DNA of 10,328 nt, from the NCBI GenBank assembly GCA_028702975.1, contig JAQVNT010000039.1:1-10328 (forward strand), in the 5' to 3' direction. The stretch is from Candidatus Delongbacteria bacterium (GTDB lineage: Bacteria; UBA4055). The notes under the pieces are model-generated. The model made no database searches, was not told the origin of the DNA, and worked only from the letters and a program-made list of their open reading frames with translations. Position 1 is the first letter of the stretch. Each line of letters begins with the position of its first letter. The position numbers and the translations under genes are program-made. Of the stretch, positions 6,122-10,328 are shown one piece after another.

Positions 6122-7572
6122 AGTTAAGTAAAGTAATATCTGAGATCGCAACTCTTAAAATTGATAACTTCAGAGACGCCGATATTCAGCATGTTTTTTC
6201 GGACTCGAGAGAAAAATTCAAAAATTCGCTTTTCATAGCTGTAAAAGGTCTGACATCCGACGGAGCTTCATTTTCTGCGGATGCGGTTGAATCGGGAGCC
6301 TGCGCAGTCATATACGAAACTGAAATAATAAGGAAATTCCCCAACATTACATATATTAAAGTCCGCGATTCAAGATCCGTGCAGTCAAAGGTGGCCGCCG
6401 TTGTTTACGGCCGTCCGGCGGAGAGGCTGAGACTTACCGGAATTACAGGTACGAACGGGAAAACATCGACTGCTTATATATTCAGGCATATACTTAACAT
6501 GAACAAAATAAAATGCGGACTTCTCGGCACAACAGAATATGATCTCGGAAAAAGGAAATTCGTTCCTTCGAGAACCACTCCGGACGCAGTATTTCTACAG
6601 AGGTATTTTAAGGAAATGACTGACAGCGGTCTCAAATGTGCAGTAATGGAAGTATCGTCACACGCTTTGTCTCTGCACAGGGTGGAGGATGTGATGTTCG
6701 ACTGCGCGGTCTTTACAAATTTGAGTCAGGACCATCTTGATTTTCATCTTACAATGGACGAGTACGCAAAAGCAAAGTCAAATCTTTTCGCCGAACATTT
6801 AAAAAAGACCGGTTCCGCTGTATTGAACGCCGACGACAGCCGCTTCGATCTGATCAGATCTTCAACGGAATGCGAGAAAATGACATATTCAGAAAAAATC
6901 AAAGATTCAGACATCTATATAAAAGATATAAGGTATAAAAAACAGGGACTCGAAATAGACTTTGATTTCTTCGGAGAGCAGTACACGATCGGCACAAATC
7001 TGAACGGAAGATTTCAGGCAATGAACATTTCCGCAGCAGTTCTTGCAGCGCATAAAGCAGGTATCCCGATAAAGAAGATCGTTTCGTCTTTTTCACAACC
7101 CGTCCTGATACCCGGAAGGCTGGAAAAAGTCTATGAAGGCGATTTTACGGTTTATGTAGATTATGCGCACACGCCTGACGCTCTTCTGCGAACTTTACAG
7201 ACAGTAAGGGAATTCAGCTCCGGGAAAATAATTACAGTTTTCGGATGCGGGGGGAACAGGGATCACGAAAAGAGGCCTGTTATGGGTAAAATAGCCTCAG
7301 AACTTTCTGATAAGGTGATCGTGACCGGCGATAATTCAAGGTATGAAGATACCGCAGTGATCATCGCTGAGATCGTAAAAGGGATGTCCGCCGGGAATTG
7401 GACAGAAATACCGGACAGGCGGGAGGCAACTGCCAAAGCGATCTCAATGGCCGGGACCGGGGATGTTGTGATCATAGCCGGGAAAGGGCACGAGAGCTAT
7501 CAGGAAACAGACGGTGTAAAATATCCCTATTCAGACCGCGAAACAGTAATAAATCTAACCGGAGGAAACTGA
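6118..7572 (+). CDS. murE: UDP-MurNAc-tripeptide ligase MurE, probably meso-diaminopimelate-adding
   Basis: MurE is a cytoplasmic ATP-dependent ligase that adds the third stem residue to UDP-MurNAc-L-Ala-D-Glu. The length, 484 residues, is normal. Visible features are SDSR (28-31) in the UDP-binding domain, the ATP loop GITGTNGKTST (108-118), TTPDA (153-157), MEVSSHALSLHRV (177-189), NLSQDHLDFH (201-210), the likely carbamylated Lys220 in YAKAKSNLF, VDYAHTPDAL (347-356) and GCGGNRDHEKRPVMG (376-390). Of the residues that bind diaminopimelate in E. coli MurE, the Arg of GGNRD, the Asp, Asn and Arg of the DNPR motif, and the Gly and Glu of GKGHE (455-459) are all kept. The motif itself reads DNSR (405-408), with Ser for Pro. 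meso-DAP is the best inference, but the substitution leaves doubt. ATG overlaps the ftsI stop as ATGA, and no strong Shine-Dalgarno is seen, so translation is probably coupled. Confidence 0.95.
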   Translation: MKLSKVISEIATLKIDNFRDADIQHVFSDSREKFKNSLFIAVKGLTSDGASFSADAVESGACAVIYETEIIRKFPNITYIKVRDSRSVQSKVAAVVYGRPAERLRLTGITGTNGKTSTAYIFRHILNMNKIKCGLLGTTEYDLGKRKFVPSRTTPDAVFLQRYFKEMTDSGLKCAVMEVSSHALSLHRVEDVMFDCAVFTNLSQDHLDFHLTMDEYAKAKSNLFAEHLKKTGSAVLNADDSRFDLIRSSTECEKMTYSEKIKDSDIYIKDIRYKKQGLEIDFDFFGEQYTIGTNLNGRFQAMNISAAVLAAHKAGIPIKKIVSSFSQPVLIPGRLEKVYEGDFTVYVDYAHTPDALLRTLQTVREFSSGKIITVFGCGGNRDHEKRPVMGKIASELSDKVIVTGDNSRYEDTAVIIAEIVKGMSAGNWTEIPDRREATAKAISMAGTGDVVIIAGKGHESYQETDGVKYPYSDRETVINLTGGN

Positions 7573-8900
7573 TGGTAAGGCTGTCAGAACTTCTTAAAGC
7601 GTGCGGAATATCAAAAACAGAACATACGGACGGCGGCATTTTCGTTACGGGAGGAAATACTGATTCCAGGCTTATAATAGAAGGCAGTATCTATTTTGCC
7701 CTGAAAGGAAATAATTTCGACGGGCATGACTTTGTGCCTCAGGCATGCGGTTCAGGCGCTTCGGTATGCGTGGTAAGCGATACATATAATAATGAAGGCA
7801 ATTATCCGGTAATATATTCTGACGATGTCGAAAAGACGCTCGGGCAGCTCGCTATGCAGTGGAGAAAGCTTCACAACGCAAAGATAATCGGCATAACGGG
7901 TACAAACGGAAAAACGACGACCAAGGAGATACTGGGAAAAATACTTTCGGTCAGGTTCAATATTATATCAACATTCAAGAATTTTAATAATCATATAGGG
8001 GTTCCTTTAACGCTTCTTTCCATTAAAGACGAGACGGAATATGCGATAGTTGAGCTTGGCACGAACCACTTTGGAGAGATCGAATATCTTTCTACGCTGG
8101 CCGATCCCGATATGGGGCTTATAACCAATATAGGTGAAGGTCATCTCGAGCAGTTCAGGGATAAAAAGGGAGTTTATGAAGAAAAAATAAAGCTTTTCAG
8201 GCTTCTCGAAAATAAAAATGCAAAAATATTTTTGAACATTGATGACGAACTTTTAAAAGACTGGCGTTCGGAAAATACTGTAACCTTCAGTCTCGAGGAT
8301 GAGGCGAAGTACACTTTTACCGATATTAAGACCGGTCCTGACGGATACCCTTCATTCAGGTTCAGAGGGGCGGATGTCAAGATGAACATTCCCGGATCTC
8401 TGAACATAAAGAATGCTCTTGCGGCTGCGGCCGTGGCTTCAGAACTGGGCATCAGCCCTGAAAAGATCGCGTCTGTTCTTTCGACAGTAACACTTTCGGA
8501 CAAGCGTTATGAAACAGTACGCTATAAAAATTCTTCAGTACTGCTCGACTGCTATAATGCAAATCCTTCGTCAACAGAGAATTTTCTGGAGGATATCGCT
8601 TCCCTCGGCAGCTATAACACCGTTGTTCTGGGAGATATGCTGGAGCTTGGGGCAACTTCGAATATCTCGCATGAAAGGATAGTTAACAAGGCCGCGGAAC
8701 TTAATTTTGATGAAGTTCTTCTGACCGGTGAAGAAATGAATAAAGCGTTAAAAAATTTTGAAGGTAAAAGCAATATCACACATTACGAGGATTTTACAGA
8801 GCTCAAGAAAAGGTTCGATGAGATCGCCGGCTCGGGTCGCGGAATCGCGGTTAAAGGTTCAAGAGGAATGAAACTCGAAAAATTACTGGAAGAGATATGA
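7572..8900 (+). CDS. murF: UDP-MurNAc-tripeptide--D-alanyl-D-alanine ligase
   Basis: MurF completes the cytoplasmic precursor by joining D-Ala-D-Ala to UDP-MurNAc-tripeptide with ATP. The 442-residue product fits the family. Motifs are TDSR (30-33) and FALKG (42-46) in the N-terminal domain, the ATP loop GITGTNGKTTTKE (107-119), FNNHIGVPLTLL (138-149), VELGTNHFGEIEYLS (160-174; Thr165 where E. coli has Ala), ITNIGEGHLEQF (184-195), DCYNANPSSTENF (326-338) and KGSRGMKLEKLLEE (428-441). The start shares one base with the murE stop (TGATG) and has GGAGG at 7561-7565, six bases upstream. The same frame stays open upstream to 7398, but that part is the overlapping murE sequence and contributes no MurF homology. 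In most dcw clusters mraY follows here; in this window ftsW follows directly. Confidence 0.96.
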   Translation: MVRLSELLKACGISKTEHTDGGIFVTGGNTDSRLIIEGSIYFALKGNNFDGHDFVPQACGSGASVCVVSDTYNNEGNYPVIYSDDVEKTLGQLAMQWRKLHNAKIIGITGTNGKTTTKEILGKILSVRFNIISTFKNFNNHIGVPLTLLSIKDETEYAIVELGTNHFGEIEYLSTLADPDMGLITNIGEGHLEQFRDKKGVYEEKIKLFRLLENKNAKIFLNIDDELLKDWRSENTVTFSLEDEAKYTFTDIKTGPDGYPSFRFRGADVKMNIPGSLNIKNALAAAAVASELGISPEKIASVLSTVTLSDKRYETVRYKNSSVLLDCYNANPSSTENFLEDIASLGSYNTVVLGDMLELGATSNISHERIVNKAAELNFDEVLLTGEEMNKALKNFEGKSNITHYEDFTELKKRFDEIAGSGRGIAVKGSRGMKLEKLLEEI

Positions 8901-10024
8901 TAGTCAAAAATGCCATTGAAGACAATATAAAATACGATATCGTTTTAATGATAATGGTTTTCGGGCTTCTTGTGTTCGGATCGATAATGGTAATGAGCGC
9001 AGGTTCGTTCATAGCTGCCGAAAAATTCAACAATGACAGCTATTTTACTGTAAATCAGACAAAAAATGCCATGATCGCTTTTTTTGCACTTCTTGCGGGA
9101 ATGATGCTGAACTACAAAATTTATAACAATAAGTATATAATGTACTCGGGGCTTGGGCTTACCGTTCTCGCTCTGATTTATCTTTTGATATCGAATCAGG
9201 GTGAAAGTGTAAAAGGGGCGACAAGATGGATCTTCGGGTTCCAGCCGTCGGAAGTAGCCAAGAACATGATCGTTTTCTACCTCGCATTCAGCCTTAACTG
9301 CAAGAGGAACGAGCTGAAACAGTTCATGAGAGGATATGTCTATCACATGGTCATACTTTCTTCAATTGTCGGCATGGTTCTCCTTCAGCCGGCTTTCTCC
9401 ACCTCGATGATGATCTTTGCGATAGGCTACAGTATGCTTTACATCAGCGGAATGAAACTCAAGCATCTGATGTCGTCGATGATACTGATAATTCCCATAA
9501 TAATCATAATAGCTCTGATACAGCCTTACAGACTTGCGAGGGTCACGACATTTCTCGAGCCTGAAAAGGATACGAGCGGGAAGGGCTGGCAGGTCGAGCA
9601 GTCGCTGATCGGTTTCGGCAACGGGGGACTAACAGGAGTGGGCCTGGGCGAATCGAGGCAGAAGGAATTCTACCTTCCGGAACCGCACAATGACTTTATT
9701 TTCTCGATCATCGGCGACGAGCTTGGATTTGCAGGAACTATACTTCTCATAGCCGCGTATGTAATAATCATGATCAGAGGTCTGAGGATCGCCTCCCGGG
9801 CGCCGGATTACTACGGTTTCATTCTTGCGTCAGGTATAACCATGACAGTCGTTATATATTCAATATTTAATATGAGTATTACGCTGGGACTTGTACCTCC
9901 GACAGGACTGCCTCTGCCGATGGTGAGCTATGGAGGAACATCGCTTATTATGACAATGTTCAGCATGGGTGTTCTGCTGAATATCTCGTATAAATCTAAA
10001 AATCAGGCTGAGACAGATGATTGA
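8897..10024 (+). CDS. ftsW: Septal peptidoglycan glycosyltransferase FtsW (SEDS family)
   Basis: SEDS proteins are integral membrane enzymes that polymerise lipid II into glycan strands. FtsW does this at the septum together with its class B PBP, encoded here upstream. The product is 375 residues with about ten hydrophobic spans by eye. Family motifs are KGATRWIFGFQPSEVAK (106-122) and, in the large outer loop, GWQVEQSLIGFGNGGLTGVG (230-249), then YLPEPHNDFIFSIIGDELGF (259-278) with the putative catalytic Asp266. PPTGLPLPMVSYGGTS (334-349) precedes the last span. RodA is the main alternative, since the two are hard to separate by motif, but a place between murF and murC and near ftsI favours FtsW. 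ATG overlaps the murF stop (ATGA), with GGAAGAG at 8888-8894 just before it. Confidence 0.93.
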   Translation: MIVKNAIEDNIKYDIVLMIMVFGLLVFGSIMVMSAGSFIAAEKFNNDSYFTVNQTKNAMIAFFALLAGMMLNYKIYNNKYIMYSGLGLTVLALIYLLISNQGESVKGATRWIFGFQPSEVAKNMIVFYLAFSLNCKRNELKQFMRGYVYHMVILSSIVGMVLLQPAFSTSMMIFAIGYSMLYISGMKLKHLMSSMILIIPIIIIIALIQPYRLARVTTFLEPEKDTSGKGWQVEQSLIGFGNGGLTGVGLGESRQKEFYLPEPHNDFIFSIIGDELGFAGTILLIAAYVIIMIRGLRIASRAPDYYGFILASGITMTVVIYSIFNMSITLGLVPPTGLPLPMVSYGGTSLIMTMFSMGVLLNISYKSKNQAETDD

Positions 10025-10328
10025 GTTTTCAAAGAATATGAAGCTTCACTTTACCGGCATCGGAGGTGCGGGGATGCTGCCTTTGGCGCTGCACGCGGCC
10101 GCGCTCGGGTGCAGGGTGGAGGGTTCAGACCTGAGCAGTGAGAATTTTCACATTCTTGAAAGATCGTCGATCAGTCCGGTCAAAGGTCACGGCAGCGTCA
10201 GCCCGGACACCGACCTGCTCGTGTACAGCGCGGCAGTGCCCGCTGATGACCCGGAACTGGTATCGGCCGGGAATATGAACATCCCCGCGGTAAAACGGGC
10301 GGTATTTTTGGACATGGTGACAAAAGAC
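10017..10328 (+). CDS. murC: UDP-N-acetylmuramate--L-alanine ligase, N-terminal part
   Basis: The gene runs off the right edge; 104 codons are visible. MurC joins L-Ala to UDP-MurNAc, the first peptide step of the pathway that MurE and MurF continue. The N-terminal Rossmann-like UDP-binding domain is clear: LHFTGIGGAGM (10-20), VEGSDLS (38-44), LLVYSAAVPADDPEL (71-85) and VKRAVFLDM (94-102). The fragment ends shortly before the expected ATP loop. GIGGAGM fits MurC better than the related ligase Mpl. The start at 10017 overlaps ftsW by 8 bases with AGG at 10005-10007; an in-frame ATG at 10038 sits right before KLHFTGIGG and is a possible alternative. Bases 10081-10320 are about 60% G+C by my count (143 of 240), clearly richer than the upstream genes. 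Confidence 0.93.
   Translation, partial: MIEFSKNMKLHFTGIGGAGMLPLALHAAALGCRVEGSDLSSENFHILERSSISPVKGHGSVSPDTDLLVYSAAVPADDPELVSAGNMNIPAVKRAVFLDMVTKD

Noticed and set aside
7398..7571. Upstream extension of the murF frame by 58 codons
   Set aside because: It lies wholly inside murE in another frame, its translation has no MurF-like features, and the ATG at 7572 has GGAGG at a good distance and starts the family's N-terminus.
8945..9346. Antisense open frame of 133 codons opposite ftsW
   Set aside because: It is a reverse reading of the membrane spans of ftsW, without a motif or ribosome site.

Overview
This window is an ordinary-looking bacterial chromosomal segment of housekeeping genes, all on the + strand and tightly packed. 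It has two parts. Positions 1-1890 hold a translation and nucleotide block: the 3' end of rpsB, then tsf and pyrH. From about 1945 to the right edge lies the start of a division and cell wall (dcw) cluster: mraZ, rsmH, ftsL, ftsI (a PASTA-bearing class B PBP), murE, murF, ftsW and the 5' end of murC. No gap without a gene exceeds 130 bases. I see no tRNA, rRNA, CRISPR array, insertion sequence or phage gene.

The genes form one functional set. RsmH modifies 16S rRNA and MraZ is the cluster's DNA-binding regulator. MurC (partial), MurE and MurF add L-Ala, the third residue and D-Ala-D-Ala to the UDP-MurNAc peptide. FtsW polymerises septal glycan, FtsI cross-links it, and FtsL is the small bitopic partner of that pair. 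From rsmH onward the genes are separated by 18 and 6 bases, then overlap by 4, 1, 4 and 8 bases, which implies one translationally coupled transcript. A strong promoter (A/T tract, TTGACA, extended TATAAT) sits just before mraZ, after a clear intrinsic terminator behind pyrH. Two further hairpins, after tsf and after mraZ, have no room for a promoter behind them and may act as attenuators.

The organism cannot be named from this. The cell makes peptidoglycan and divides with FtsW/FtsI. Base composition is moderate, roughly 40-45% G+C by eye, and Arg is mostly AGA/AGG. MurE keeps the residues that read meso-diaminopimelate, apart from Pro to Ser in the DNPR motif. rpsB-tsf-pyrH sits directly beside dcw, and mraY, murD and murG are absent from their usual places, which points away from the best-known Proteobacteria and Firmicutes. 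A deep-branching or uncultured phylum is possible, but that is a low-confidence guess.

I did not find an undescribed system. The points most worth a second look are: a triple AAAATG repeat at 9-10 base spacing over the mraZ start (a candidate MraZ operator); the missing mraY/murD/murG; an EF-Ts without the usual TDFV contact motif; the MurE DNSR variant; the two attenuator-like hairpins; and a sharp rise in G+C on entering murC.
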